A stretch of DNA of 64,000 nucleotides from Platycnemis pennipes (Eukaryota; Arthropoda; Insecta; Odonata; Platycnemididae): positions 1 through 64,000 of the forward strand of contig CAKOGI010000041.1 in NCBI GenBank assembly GCA_933228895.1. Direction: 5' to 3'. Made by a program: the position numbers and the translations under genes. The notes beneath the pieces are model-generated. The model did not search any database, had not been told where the DNA came from, and was given only the letters and a program-made list of their open reading frames with translations. Positions 21,119 to 36,600 of the stretch are shown here, in pieces. The first letter of the stretch is position 1. Every line of letters starts with the position of its first letter.

Positions 21119-24100
21119 CCCTTTCAATGCGGCACCATATGATGGTACCTTTGCCGGTGTCGGAATGTTTTTTTGCCTAATTCTATTTGGTTTGCCTAAT
21201 TTAAGCATAACATACATATAAATAACGTGTACTTGCCTGTTTTCATCTCTTTTTTTTTTAATTTTTTTATGACATTCAGGAATGTCATCCGCGCCTGGCG
21301 AAGTTTCCTGACTTATGCAACCCGCACAACTGATGGGGTGATTCGTTTCTTTTGCGAAATTTTAGAGAAAAACTTCAAATTACTGTCTTGGTTAAGTTCA
21401 ATAAGAGGTTAATGGATGCGTTTATCTAAACAAAGAAGTTTTCACACAGGTATTTGTCTGCTTATATTTTAAATTTAATTTTTGTTCTATAAGAATGCAT
21501 GTAATTTGCACCTATCTCCATCGCATTTTTTTGCTGTAAATATTTCGGCTTTGAGTTGAGTTATATGAAGATGAAATGTCTTCTCTATTCGTAATGGTTA
21601 AATACATTTTACTCAGCAGTGTTTTAAATTTTCCTTCTCCTTGTACTCCTTAAATTTTCCTTCCCTAATGTACAAGAAAAAACCCCATATCTCTAGGCGC
21701 TTCAAAGATTTTGCCCCCATGAAAGCCACTAACAACTATAAAATTATATTGATCGTAGCTTAGGCAGCAGCACTATCACTATAGTTATACGCGCTAGCCT
21801 AACTGCATATACTCTCTGGTTCGTATTTACCATGATATAATTAGCGATCATGCCAAATTATTTTGGAATCCCATGATATCACTCGTCCGCTGGGTGTCGC
21901 CCGCTCGTAGCATGCCTGAGAATTCGTCATGGCAGACATTCTGCAATTGTCTCTATGAAAACCCCACTGATTCTATTAGTATCCTTGGAAAAACCCGTCC
22001 TCGGTAAAAATGTTTATGAGCCGCTGAGTGCCTCGGTCTATTGTACCCTTTCTGTTGTCCTATCCCCTGCCTCTCCCCCCTTCGGGTTTCACTTGACGCT
22101 TCCTTTTCCCCAACCCCTGCCAAGCCACCACTTTCTTTCCTCTCCTCTAGTGGTTCGTTTTCTAACCCCTGACCATCCAAATTCCTGTTCCTTCTATCTC
22201 TTTTCCTCAATGTCATTGTTCACTTCCTTTTTTTACCCATTTAGAACACCCAGTTCTCTGAACTTTAAGCTCGCGTACACATCAGAAATACGGCACTGTA
22301 ACAAACTCAGGGAGCTACGTTGACTTACTAGTGATTTTAAACATTGGATAAATAATTACATTATTTACAATAATAGTAAATCAATCCGATGTGCATTGGA
22401 TAAACTGTATGCAACTGTATGTATATCATAGTATGCCAAATGCTCGATGCAGTACAGTATTCTTCCAAACGTAAGATCTCACAAATGTATGTATACATAC
22501 ATTTACACACTCATTCAAACATAGCAGTTTTGAATAATGCAATGGTACACAATAAAAAAATAAAAAATATATTCTGAAAAATAAGTCTATAACAGCAATG
22601 ATAAAAGAGGTGTCACCAATAATTAAATGAATTACACTATTTGCTACAGGAAAAATGTCTGTACGGAAAACCTTGAAAATCATGAATTATTAAATGTTAT
22701 AATAACGAAAACACAATATTTAAAGACTAAAGAATGAATCTAAACTTAATACCTTATAAAATGTATTATATTGGAAATCACAATTATGCAAACAAAAATC
22801 CCACGAGAATAGATTTTCACGAAAACTAAACTATTTTTATGAAATTCCTGTAAGCAAAGGCGCAAGCAAAGTCATGGCTCGCCCTCAGAGTTAGGACAAA
22901 TGTACACCACAGATTTCCTTACTCCCTTAGTGTGACATACTCTGCATCTCTCCTGCTATTTTTCCCTTTCTCCCCAACAGCTATTATAGCGGGAAAGTGG
23001 GCGAGACCCCTTTTTGGTTGCGGAAAAGCAATCAAAGCCTTTGTCCTACTGGAAAGTAAGGACTCAATTAACTCAAACCTAAAAGCATAAAGGCTCTTTT
23101 TATTCCCGCTATATTTGTTATAAAGCATATAGCTGTTCACCAGCATAATCTGAAATATGTGGATTCCTACCTTCTTATACCACCTGAGCGTTTTGTGCTC
23201 ACAGGTGTAGTACGACAACAGCTGGTCGCAATGATCCACCCCCTCCCCCCCCCTAAACTTATTCTAAGTAGCTACGGCTTCTCCTCTGCCTGGTCGTGGA
23301 TTTGGTACAAAGTAGCTTCCAAATAAAGAAAATCATGGCAACGTCTGTCTTGTCTTTCCATCGAAAGACGCAAATTCCATACTTATTCCAGCGAGTAATG
23401 ACCTCTGCCTTTGGCAATTTTCAGCCGAAAACCCCTTTTACATTTTCTTTCCTGTTCGCTCGCAGGGTTCCTGTGCAGTACGTTTCACTTGAAAGCAGAT
23501 CCCTAGTTAAACGTACATTGTTATAATAATTGTTCAGATAAACACTGTTTCCATTACGCTAAAAGTTCTCTAAACGTTTATGCACAACTTGATCTCCATG
23601 TCCTCGTCCACACAACTCATCATCTCCGGAGCTCGCGTAAATAATCAAGCGGTGGACCAATCCTGCAGGTTCACAAAGCATATACATTTTTATGCCATGC
23701 TTGTGTTTTTACCCTAAAGGTATTGGCGAAAAACCAAGCGGCCTCTCCAGAGTAGCATCGACTCGTCGATGCACAATTCCCTTCCTCCATCGCCTCCTGG
23801 AAGCAGTTTAGAAGTATAGTTTAGTCCCCTGCCACACACGTATATGGTGGCTTGCAGGGTATTATGTAGATGTAGAAGGGATCTTATTTTATATACACGA
23901 TCTCAGGGAGCAGGATCATTCTCATCAGGATTTTTAGCAAAGTGCAGTGCTTACAATACCCCTAGGAAACGATCCCTCGGCATCGAATTCCGGATATTTA
24001 AAATTGAATAATATCAATGTTTTTCAATAATCAGACATCCGGTTTGTTCTGATTGTCCCCATGTGGAAGAGCAGGCCCAACCAAACATTAAACTTCTCCC

Positions 24101-24610
24101 TATCCAATGGCTTCCAGTCTGTTATCCTCCCTCTAGGAGATGGGTTGTTCAACAATATGCACTCCGCATTCCTCTCCGTCTCCCGAAGAATAAGGACATT
24201 AACCTCATCGTTAAACACCAAAATACTGACGAAGAATAAAACGCTACACTGAAAATCAATTGGTAAAACTCGAATGCCAGTAGTAGTTCAGTAGTCACAT
24301 GTAACATACAAAAAAACAACGTACATTGGAAAATATCACACTGGAACTACAGCGAAAAAGTAGCAAAAACTCAAAAAAATCGTAATAACGCGAAAAACTG
24401 TAGAAAAGCTAAAATTCGGTGAAACCAGAAACGAAGCACACGACAGGACGGCCAGAACCCAACTGCAGAGCGGAGAAAAGAAAGCACCCCAAAACGGCCA
24501 CGCATAGTTCCGTTATAACCATTCAAAATGATCCCAAGGGCATGACAGTGTCATCCGCGCCGGCGGCTGGGAGCGGATGACTGCCAGGACAGTCATCCGC
24601 ATTAAATGGG
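21119..24610 (-). mobile_element. piggyBac-like DNA transposon, copy in HOR 2 (defective)
   Basis: This is the same element at the same monomer position as in HOR 1, 3,492 bp long, flanked by CTAA at 21115-21118 and 24611-24614. It differs from copy 1 by a few substitutions (for example tggttcgtt at 22152). It also has one extra C in the C-run near 23247 (nine instead of eight). Confidence 0.93.
22836..24239 (-). pseudogene. piggyBac-family transposase remnant, HOR 2
   Basis: This remnant has the same series of blocks, stops and frame changes as the HOR 1 remnant. The G-run upstream of the GVDHCDQ block is one base longer here, so its reading-frame relation differs by +1 from the other copies. 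This is still a dead gene. Confidence 0.9.
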
Positions 24611-27600
24611 CTAAAGGGCGTTCTTACGAAAAGGTATTTCTTCAGAAAAAATTCATTTTTTCCGACGTTTTCTTCGAAAAAACTCTATTCCCTCATCTCT
24701 GAATAGTTCAGCGTAATCTATGTAAATAATCTTTAAAATAAAAAAAACTTGCTAAAAGAGATTCTCTCAAATCTGTAATTCTTCCAAAAAAATCATTTTT
24801 ACTACTATTTTTTTATAAAAAAATTGCCTCTTTTGCCTCCCTTTAGAAGGGTTCGAGGCATCTAATGCTTAATATCTTTTCAAAATAAGGATATCTTGGT
24901 TAAAGGCGTTCTACGATCTCTCATTATAATTGTTAAAGATAAATAAAGTGATAACGCTATGAGGAGTCCTCGTAAAATGAATTATTTTAAACCTATTTTT
25001 TTTGCTGTTTTGCTACTTATTATGTCTCTTACTCAAATTTTAAGAACAGGTCACCACAACTAATGTCAAATTTCCAAGCTACTAAATAAAATCTTCTTAG
25101 ACATGTTCCGTCAAAAATGAAATTCCTCCTAATAAAATTATTTTAACCTCTGTTATTCAACTATTATTGACCATTTAGCCTATTCTCTTAATAGTTAACC
25201 GTGTTTAAGCAAATATCTTAGCAAAACAAAAAGTCCTACTAAGAGTTGTTCTCTGAAAAATAACTTTATTCCCACTAAATTTATTATTACCGCGATTTTT
25301 CAAGATAAATTTACTTTTTCTGTTCCTCTCAAAAATTTCTCCGTAATTATTTCAAAAGTTCTTTGCAAAAAAATTAAATACAGCTAAGAGGCGCTTTCTC
25401 AAATTAAATATTATATATTCAAGTAATCATTTTTATTCCTGTTTTCAGCGAAAATTGTATCTATTGATCATCTCCAAACAGTTCATCGCAACGAAATCAC
25501 TATTTCAAACCAAAATAGAAAAAATCCCGCTAAAAGGCGTTCTTACGAAAAGGTATTTCTTTCGAAAAAGTTCATTTTTCCGACGTTTGCTTAGAAAAAA
25601 CTCTATTCCCTCATCTCAGAATAGTTCAGCGTAATGTATGTTAATAATATGTAAAATGAAAAAAACTGCTAAAGAGGTTCTCTCAAATTTGTAATTCTTC
25701 CAAAAAAATCATTTTTACTACAATTTTTTTATAAAAAATTGCCTCTTTTGCCTCCCTTCAGAAGGGTTCACAGCATCTTATGCTTAATGTCTTTTCAAAA
25801 TATATATGTCTTGGTGAAAGGCGTTCTACGATCACTCATTATAATTTTTAAGGATATATAAAGTGATAACGCTATGAGGAGTCCTCGTAAAATTAATTAT
25901 TTGAAACCTATTTTTTATCGCTCTTTTGCAACTTATATTGTCTCTTACTTCAAAATTAGGAACAGGTCACCACAACTAATGTCAAATTTCCGAGCTACTA
26001 AATAAATTCTTGTAAGAGATGGTCTCTCAAAAATGAAATTCCTCCTAATAAATTCATTTTAACCGCTGTTATTCAACTGTTATTGACCCTTTAGCCTATT
26101 CTCATAATATTTTACCACATTTAAAGCAAATGTCTTAATTAACAAAAAATCCTACTAGGAGTTGTTCTCCAAAAAATAACTTTCCTCCAACTGAATTTAT
26201 TTATACCGCTGTTTTTCAAGGAAAATATACTTTTTCTATTCCTCTCAAATATTTCACAGTAATTAATTCAAATTTTCTTTGCATAAAAATTAAATCGAGC
26301 TAAGCGGCACTTTCTCAAATTAAATATTATATATCAAGTAATCATTTTTATTCCTGTTTTCGGCTAAAAGTGTATCTATTGATCATCTCAAAACAGTTTA
26401 TCGCAACGAAATCACTTTTTTAACCAAAATAGAAAAAAATACTGCTAAAGAGCGTTGTTACGAAAAGGTATTTCTTCAGAAAAAATACATTTTTTCCGAT
26501 ATTTTCTTCGAAAAAACTCTATTCCCTCATCTCAGAATAGTTCAGCGTAATGTATGTAAATAATCTTTAATTAATCTGTAATTAATCATTTTTATTCCTG
26601 TTTTCAGCAAAAATTGTATCTATTGATCGTCTCAAAACAGTTCATCGCATCGAAATCACTATTTCAAAGCAATATTGAAAAAATCATTTTAAAGGGCGTT
26701 CTTACGTAAAGGTATTTCTTTCGAAAAAATTCATTTTTACCGACGTTTTCATCGAAAATAATCTTTTCTCTCATCAAAGAATAGTTCAGCGTAATGTATG
26801 TAAATAATCTCTGAAAAACCTGCTAAAAGGCGTTCTCTCAAATTTGTAATTCTTCCAGTAAAATAATTTTTATTAGTATTTTTCTATAAAAAATTTCCTC
26901 TTTTGCCTCCCTTCAGAAGGGTTATAGCATCTAATGCTTAATTTCTTTTCAAAATATGGATATCTTGGTGAAAGGATTTCGACGATCACTCATTAAAATT
27001 TTTAAAAATTCATAAAGTGATAAAGATATGAGGAGTCCTCGTAAAAATGAATTATTTTAAACCTATTTTTTATCGCTGTTTTGCAACTAATATTGCCTCT
27101 TTCTTCAAGTTAAGCAAAAGGTCACCACAACTAATTTCAAATTTCCGAGCTACTAATTAAAATCTCCTAAGAGATGTTCCGTCAAAAATGAAATTTCTCC
27201 TAATAAAATTATTTTAACCACCGTTATTCAACTATTAGAGACCCTTTAGCCTATTGTCATAATAGTTAACCTTATTTAAGCAAATATCTTAGCAAAACAA
27301 AAAATCCTACTAAGAGTTGTTCTCTGAAAAATCACTTTCTTCCCACTAATTTATAATTACCGCTGTTTTTCAAGATAAATTTACTTTTTCGCCTCCTCTA
27401 AAATATTTGACAGTAATTATTTCAAAATTTCTTTGCAAAAAAATTAAATCCAGCTAAGAGGTGCTTTCTCAACGTGAATATTATATATTCAAGTAATTAT
27501 TTTTATTCCAGTTTTTAGCTGAAATTGGCCCTTTTGTTTATCTCAGAACAGTTCATCGCAGTATATGCATTTTTTCAATACATAATAGAAAAAAATCCTG

Positions 27601-30600
27601 TTGAAGGGCGTTCTCACGTAGAGGTATTTCTTCCGAAAAAATTCATTTCTGCCGCCGTTTTTTATCGAAAAAACTCTTTTCCTTCTTCTGAGAATAGTTC
27701 AGGGTAATTTATGTAAATAATTTTTAAATATAAAAAAAACTTGCTAGAAGGCGTTCTCACAAATTTCAAATTCCTCCAATAAAATGATTTTTACTAGTAT
27801 TTTATTTATAAAAAATTGACTCTTTTCCAACGCTTCAGATGGCTTCACAGCAATGAATGCTTAATTTCTTTGAAAAATATAGAAATCCTGCTGAAAGGCG
27901 TTCTACGATTACTTATTCAAATTTTTATTGATAAAAAGTGATTACGATAACATGATTCCTCGCAAAAATGAATTTCATCAAACTTAATTTTTTTATCGCT
28001 GTTTTATAACTTATAATGTCTCCCACGCCAATATTACCAACAGGTCACCACAACTTATGTCAAATTTTGAGATACTAAATAAATTCTCCTAAGAGATGTT
28101 CTCTCAAAAATGAAATTCCTTCTATTAAAATTCTTTTAACCACTGTTATTAGACTATTGTTGACCCTTTAGTCTCTTCTCATAATAGTTACCCGGATTAA
28201 AAGAACAATATCTTAGCAAAAAAAATCCTACTAAGAGTTGTTGTCTTAATAATCACTTTCCTCCCACTAAATTTATTAGTACCGCTGTTTTTCAGGATAT
28301 ATTTACTTTTTCGCCTCCTCTCAAATTTTTCACCGTAATTATTTCAAAAATTCTTTTCAAAAAAATTAAATCCAGCTAAGAGGCGCTTTCTCAAACTGAA
28401 AATTATATATTCAAGTAGTCATTTTTATTTCAGTTTTTTGCTGAAATTGGCTCTTTTATTCATCTCAGAACCGTTTGTCGCAGTAAATACATTTTTTCAA
28501 TGCAAAATAGAAAAAATCCTATTAAAGGGCGTTCTCACGTCAAGGTATTTCTTTCGAAAAAATTCATTTTTGCTGCCGTTTTACATCGAAAAAACTCTTT
28601 TCCTTCTTCTGAGAATAGTTCAGGGTGATTTATGTAAATAATATTTTAATATAAAAAAAACTTGCAAAAAGGCGTTCTCTCAAATTTGAAATTCTTCCAA
28701 TAAAATAAACTTTACTAATATTTTATTTATAAAAAAATGACTCTTATCCAACGCTTCAGAAGGGTTCACAGCAATTAATGCTTAATTTCTTTGAAAAATA
28801 TAGAAATTCTGCTAAATGGCGTTCCACGATTACTTATTCAAATTTTTATAGATAAAAAAGTGATTACGATAACATGATTCTTCAAAAATGAATTTCTTCA
28901 AACTTAATTTTTTTATCTCTGTTTTATAACTTATAATGTCTCCCACGACAATATTACCAACAGGTCACCACAACTTATGTCAAATTTTGAGATACTAAAT
29001 AAATTCTCCTAAGAGATGTTCTCTCAAAAATGAAATTCCTCCTATTAAAATTATTTTAACCACTGTTATTCAACTATTAGTGACCCTTTAGCCTATTCTA
29101 ATAATAGTTAACCGTATTTAAGCAAAAATCTTATAAAAACAAAAAATCCTTCTAGAAGTTGTTCTCTGAAAAATCACTTTCCTCCCACTTAATTTCTTAA
29201 TATCGCTATTTTTCAAGAAAAATTTACTTTTTCGCCTCATCTCTAATATTTCATAGTAATTATTTCAAAATTTCTTTGCAAAAAAATTAAATCCAGCTAA
29301 GAAGCGCTTTCTGAAATTAAATATTATATATTCAAGTAATCATTTTTATTCCAGGTTTTGGCTGAAATTGGCCCTTTAGTTCATCTCAGAAACGTTAATC
29401 GCAGTAAATGCATTTTTTAAATGCAAAATAGAAAAAATCCCGTTAAAGGGCGTTCTCACGTAATGGTATTTCTTCCAGAAAAATTCATTTTTGCCGCCGT
29501 TATTCCCCGAAAAAACTCTTTTCCTTCTTCTGAGAATTGTTCAGGGTAATTTATGTAAGTAATCTTTAAATATAAAAAAAACTTGCTAAAACGCGTTCTT
29601 TAAAATTTCAAATTCTTCCAATAAAATCATTTTCACTACTATTTTTTTTTAATTGACTTTTGCCTCCCTTCAGAAGTGTTCACAGCAATAATGGTTAATT
29701 TTTTTTGCAAAATATAGAAATCCAGCCTAAAGGCGTTCTACGATCACTCATTATAATTTTTAAAGATAAATAAGGTGATAAAGCTATGAGATGTTCTTGC
29801 AAAAATGTAGAATTTTAACCTAATTTTTTTTATCGCTGATTTACAACTTGTATTGACTCTTACGCCAATTTTCAGAACAGATCACTACAACTTATGTCAA
29901 ATTTACGAGCTACAAAATAATTTCTCTTAAGAGATGTTCTCTCAAAAATGAAATTCATCCTAATTAATTCATTTTAACCGCTGTTATTCAACTATTTTTG
30001 ACCCTTTAGCCTATTCTCATTATAGTTTATCACATATAAAGCAAATATCTTAGCAAAACAAAAAATCCTACTACGAGTTTTCTCAGAAAAATCACTTTCC
30101 TCCCACTAAATTTATCATTACCGCTGTTTTTCAAGAAAAATTTACTTTCCGCCTCCTCTCAAATATTTCACAGTAATTATTTCAAAATTTCTTTGCGAAA
30201 AAAATTAAATCCAACTAAGAGGCGCTTTCTCAAATTAAATATTATATATGTAAGTATTCATTTTAATATCTGTTTTCAGCTAAAATTGACTCCATTGATC
30301 ATCTCATAAAGTTCATTGCAACAAATGAACAATTTCAAAGCTAAATAGAAAAAATCCTGCTGAAAGGCGTTCTTACGAAAAGGTATTTCTTTTGAAAAAA
30401 TTCATTTTTACCGACGTTTTCTTCGAAAAAACTCTTTTCCCTCATCTCTGAATAGTTCAGCGTAATGTATGTATATCATCTTTAAAATAAAAAAAAACCT
30501 GCTAAAAGGCGTTCTCTCAAATTTTGTAATTCTTCCAATTAAATCATTTTTACTACTATTTTTTTATAAAAAATAGACTCTTTTGTCTCCCATCAGAAGG

Positions 30601-33600
30601 GTTCACAGCAATTGTTGCCTAATTTCTTTTAAAAATATATAAATCATACTAAAAGACGTTCTACCATTCCTCATTCAAATTTTTATAGATAAATAAAATG
30701 ATAACGCTATGAGGAGTCCTCGCGAAAATGAATTATTTTAAACCTAATTTTTTAATCGCTGATTTACAACTTACATTGACTCTTACGCCAATATTCAGAA
30801 CAGGTCACCACAACTTATTCCGAAACTTATAACTTATCTTCCGAAAAAATTCATTTTGGCCGCCGTTTTACATCGAAAAAACTTTTTCCCTTCTTCTGAG
30901 AATAGTTCAGGGTAATTTATGTAAATAATTATTGAATATAAAGAAACTTGCAAAAAGGCGTTCTCTCAAATTTGAAATTCTTCCAATAAAATGATTTTTA
31001 CTAGTATTTTATTCATAAAAAATTGACTCTTTTCCAACGACACAGAAGGGTTCACAGCAATGAATGCTTAATTTCTTTGAAAAATACAGATATCTTGGTG
31101 AAAGGCGTTCTACGATCACTCATTATAATTTTTAAAGATAAATAAAATCTTAACAGTATAAGGAGTCCTCGTAAAAAAGAGCGCTCGCAAAAATGAATTC
31201 CTTTATAATAAATTTTTTTATCGTTGCTTTACAACTTATAATGTCTCTTACGCCAATCTTAAGAGCAGGTCTCCACAACTTATGTCAAATTTTCGAGATA
31301 CTAAACAAATTCTCCTAAAAGATGATCACTCAAAAATGAAATTCCTCCTAATAAACTCATTTTAACCGAAGTTGTTCAACTATTATTGAACCCTTTAGAC
31401 TATTCTCATAATATTTTACCACATTTAAAGCAAATGTCTTAGTTAACAAAGAATCCTACTAGGAGTTGGTCTAAAAAAAATAACTTTCCTCCAACTGAAT
31501 TTGTTTATACCGCTGTTTTTCAAGAAAAATTTACTTTTTCTGCTCCTCTCAAATTTTTCACAGTAATTAATTCAAAATTTCTTTGCATAAAAATTAAATC
31601 CAGCTAAGAGGCGCTTTCTCGAGTTAAATATTATATTTTCAAGTAATCATTTTTATTCCTGTTTTCAGCTAAAATTGTTTCTATTGTTCATCTCAAAACA
31701 GGTCATCGCAACGAAATCACTATTTCAAAGCGAAATATTAAAAAACCTGCTAAAGGGCGTTCTTACGAAATAGTATTTCTTACGAAAAAATTCATTTTTT
31801 CCGACGTTTTCTTCGAAAAAACTTGGTTCCCTCATCTCAGAATAGTTCAACGTAATGTATGTTAATAATCTTTAAAATAAAAAAACCTGATAAAATGCGT
31901 TCTCTCAAATTTGCAATTCTTCCAAAAAAAAATCATTTTTACTACTATTATTTTATAAAAAATTGCCTCTTTTGCCTCCCTTAAGAAGGATTTACAGCAT
32001 CTAATGCTTAATTTCTTTTCATAATATAGATATCTTGTTGAAAGGCGTTCTACGATAACTCATTTCAATTTTTAAATATAAATAAAATAATAGAACTATG
32101 AGGAGTCCTCGTAATAATGAACTATTTTAAACCTATTTTTTATCGCTGTTTTGCAACTTATATTGTCTCATACTTCAATTTTAAGAACAGGTCACCACAA
32201 TTAATGTCAAATTTCCGAGCTACTAAATAAAATCTCCTAATAGATGTTCCGTCAAAAAAGTATTTCCTCCTAATAAATTCATTTTACCTCTGTTATTCAA
32301 TTATTATTGACCCTTTAGCTTATTCTCATAATGGTAAACCACATTTAAAGCAAATGTTTTAGAAAAACAAAAAATCCTTCTAGTAGTTGTTCTCTGAAAA
32401 ATCACTTTCCTCCCACTTAATTTCTTATTACCGCTGTTTTTCAAGAAAAATTTACTTTTTCGCCTCATCTCAAATATTTCACAGTATATATTGCAAAATT
32501 TGTTTGCAAAAAAATTAAATCCAGGTAAGAGGAGCTATCTCAACTTAAATATTCAAATAATCATTTTTATTCCCGTTTTCAGCTGAAATTGGCCTTATTG
32601 TTTATCTCAGAATAGTTCATCGCAGTAAATGCATGTTTTCAATGCAAAATAGAAAAAATCCCGTAAAGGGCATTCTTATTTAAGGTATTCCTCCCTAAAA
32701 ATTTCATTTTTGAACCGTTTTTCATCGAAAAAACTCTTTTCCCTTTTTTGAGAATAGTTAAGGGTAATTTATGTAAATAATCTTTAAATATAAAAAAAAA
32801 CTTGCTAAAACGCGTTCCCTCAAATTTGAAATTCTTCCAATAAAAAGATTTTTACTAGTATTTTATTTATAAAAAATTGACTCTTTTGCGTCGCTTCAGA
32901 AGGGTTCACAGCAATTAATGCTTAATTTCTGTGAAAAATATAGAATTCCTCCTAAAATGCCTTCTACGATTAATATTTCAAATTTTTATAGATAAATAAA
33001 GTGAATAAGCTAAAAATAGCGCTCGCAAAAATGAAATCCTTCATACTTAATTTTTTTATCGTTGTTTTACAACTTATAATGTCTCATACTTTAATTTTAA
33101 GAACAGGTCACCAAAATTAATGTCAAATTTCCGTGCTACTAAATAAAATCTCCTGAGAGATGTTCCGTCAAAAATGAAATTTCTCCTAATAAAATTATTT
33201 TAACCACTGTTATTCAACTATTTGTGACCCTTTAGCCTATTCTCATAAAAGTAAACCGTATTAAAGCAAATATCTTAGCAAAACAAAGAATCCTACTAAG
33301 ATTTGTTCTAAGAAAACCACTGCTTCCCATTAAATTTTATTATTACGGCTGTTTTTCAAGAAAAATTTACTTTATCGCCTCCTTTCAAATATTTCACCGT
33401 AATTATATCCAAATTTCATTGCAAAAAAATTAAATCCATCTAAGAGGCGCTTTCTCAAATTAAATATTATATATTCAAGTAATCATTTTCATTCCTGTTT
33501 TCTGCTAAAATTGTATCTATTGTGATCTCAAAACAGTTCAGCGCAACAAACTCACTATTTCAAAGCGAAATAGAAAAAAATCCTGCTGAAGGGCGTTGTA

Positions 33601-36600
33601 AAGAAAAGGTATTTATTTCGAAAAAATCATTTTTACCGACGTTTTCTTCGAAAATACTCTTTTCTCTCATCGCAGATTATTCAGCGTAATGTATGTAAAT
33701 AATCTTTAAATATAAAATAAATTTGGTAAAAGATGTTCTCTCAAATTGGAAATTCTTCTAATAAAATGAATTTTACTAGTAATTTTAATTATAACAGCAA
33801 TTAATACTTAATTTCTTTGAAAAATATAGAAATCCTGCTAAAAGTCGTTCTACGATTACTTATTCCAATTGTTATAGTTAAAAAAAGTGATTACGTTAAC
33901 ATGATTCCTCAAAAAAATGATCTTCTTCATACTAAATTTATTTACCGTTGTTTTTCAAAGTATTTTGACTCTTACGCCAATTTTCAGAAGCGGTCACCAC
34001 AACTTATGTCATATTATCGATCTACTAAATAAATTCTCCTAAGAGATGTTCTCTCAAAAATGAAATTCCTCCTAATATATTCATATTAACCGCTGTTATT
34101 CAACTATTTTTGACACTTTAGCCTAGTCTCATAATAGTTTATCACATATAAAAGCAAATGTTTTAGCAAAATAAAAAATCCTACCAAGAAATGTTTTTAG
34201 AAATATCACTTTCCTCCCACTAAATTTATTATTACCGCTGTTTTTCAAGAAAAGTTTACTTTTTCGCTCTCTTCCTCAGTCGCTTTTTCCCTACTCTCAA
34301 ATATATTTTATAGTTTATATTTTAAAATTTCTTTGCAGTAAAAATAAATCCAGCTAGGAGGCGATTTCTCAAATTAAATATTATATATTCAGGTAATCAG
34401 TTTTATTCCTGTTTTCAGCTAAAATTGTATCTATTGATCGTTTTTAAAATTGATTCTTTTGTTCATCTCAAAACAGTTCATCGCAACAAATGCATTATTT
34501 TAAATCAGAATAGAAAAAAATCATGCTAATAGGCGTTCTTACGAAAAGGTATTTTTATCAAAAAAATTCATTTTTTCCGCCGATTTTCTTCGAAAAAACT
34601 CTTTTCCCCTCATCTCAGAATAGTTCAGCGTAATGTATGTAAATAATCTTTTAAAACACAAAAATTTGCTAAATGGCGTTTTTTAAAATTAGAAATTCTT
34701 CCAATAAAATCATTTTTATTACTATTTTTTTAATGGACTTTTGCCTCCCTTCATAAGGGTTCACAGCAATTAATAGTTAATTTATTTTCAAAATATAGAA
34801 ATCCAACTAAAAGGCGTTCTACGATCACTCATTATAGTTTTAACGATAAATAAAGTGATAACGCTATGAGGAGTCCACGTAAAAATGAATTATTTTTAAC
34901 CTATTTTTTCATCGCTGTGTTGCAAATTATATTGTCTCTAACTTCAATTTTAAGAACAGGTCACCACACTAATGTCAAATAACCGAGGTACTAAATAAAT
35001 TCTTGTAGGAGATTGTCTTCAAAAATGAAATTCCTCCTAATAAACTCATTTCAACCGCTGTTATGCAACTATTATTGACCCTTTAGCCAATTCTCATAAT
35101 TGTTAATTACATTTAAAGCAAATGTCTTAGCAAAACAAAAATTCCTACTAGGAGTTGTTCTCCTAAAAATAACTATCCTCCAACTAAATTTATTTATACC
35201 TCTGTTTTTCAAGAAAAATTTACTTTTTCTGCTCCTCTCAAATATTTCACAGTATTTAATTCAAAATTTCCATGCAACAAATTAAATCCAGCCTAGAGGC
35301 GCATTCTCAAATTAAATATTATATATTCAAGTAATCATTTTTATTCCTGTTTTCAGCTAGAATTGTATCTATTGATCATCTCAAAACAGTTCATCGCGCC
35401 GAAATCACTATTTCAAAGCAAAATAGAAAAAATCATTTCAAAGGGCGTTCTTACGAAAAGGTATTTCTTTCGAAAAAATTCATTTTTACCGAATTTTTCT
35501 TCAAAAATAATCTTTTTCCTCATCACAGAATAGTTCAGCGTCATGTATTAAATAATCTTAAAAAAAACCTACAAAATGCATTCTCTCAAATTTGTAATTC
35601 TTCATATAAAATAATTTTTACTACTATTTTTTTTATGAAAAATGGACTCTTTTGCCTCCCATCAAAAGGGTTCACAGCAATCAATGCTTAATTTCATTGC
35701 AAAATATAGAAATCATACTAAAAGACGTTCTACCACTCCTCATTCAAATTTTTATGGACAAATAAAGTGATTAAGCTAAAAAGGGCCCTCGCACAAATGA
35801 ATTTCTTCATTCTAAATTTTTTTTCGTTGTTTTACAACTTATAATGTCCTTACGCCAATTTTAAAAACAGGTCTCCACAACTTATGTCAAATTTCCGAGC
35901 TACTAAATAAATTCTTGTAAGAGATGTTCTCTCAAAAATGAAATTCCTCCTAATAAATTCATTTTAACCGCTGTTATTCAACTGTTATTGACCCTTTAAC
36001 CTATTCTCATAATATTTTGCCACATTTAAAGCAAATGTCTTAATTAACCAAAAATCCTACGAGGAGTTGTTCTACTAAAAATAACTTTCATCCAACTGAG
36101 TTTATTTACACCGCTGTTTTTCAAGGAAAATATACTTTTTCTGCTCCTCTCAAATATTTCACAGTAATAATTCAAAATTTCTTTGCAAAAAAATTAAATC
36201 CATCTAAGAGGTGCTTTCTCAATTTCAATATTATGTATTCAAGTAATCATTTATTTTCCGGTTTTCAGCTTAAAATTGTTTCTTTTAATCATCTCAAAAC
36301 AGTTGATCGCAACGAAATCACTATTTCAAACCAAAATAAAAAAAATCGTGCTAAAGGGCGTTCTTACGAGAAGGTATTTTTTTCGAAAAAATTCATTTTT
36401 TCCGACGTTTTCTTCAAAAAAACTCTATTCCCTCATTTCAGAATAGTTCAGCGTAATGTATGCAAATAATCTTTAAAAAAAACCTGCTAAAATGGGTTCT
36501 CTCAAATTTGTAATTCTTCCAAAAAATCATTTTTACTACTTTTTTTATAGAAAATTGACTCTTTTGCCTCCCGTTTGAAGTGTTCACAGCATCTAATGCT

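Larger units (their letters stand above)
17040..34045. repeat. Satellite higher-order repeat, copy 2 (complete, 5' internal deletion)
   Basis: This copy is collinear with copy 1 at an offset of 16,973-16,974 bp over most of its length and 17,005-17,006 bp in the last part. Monomers start at about 17040, 17940, 18852, 19766, 20686, 25103, 26019, 27174, 28096, 29016, 29934, 30819 (partial), 31322, 32244 and 33160. Its first monomer lacks 66 bp that copies 1, 3 and 4 have: the opening motif joins straight to tctcataatag at 17054/17055. It also retains the ~31 bp missing from copy 1 in the partial monomer (around 30945-30977). Confidence 0.95.
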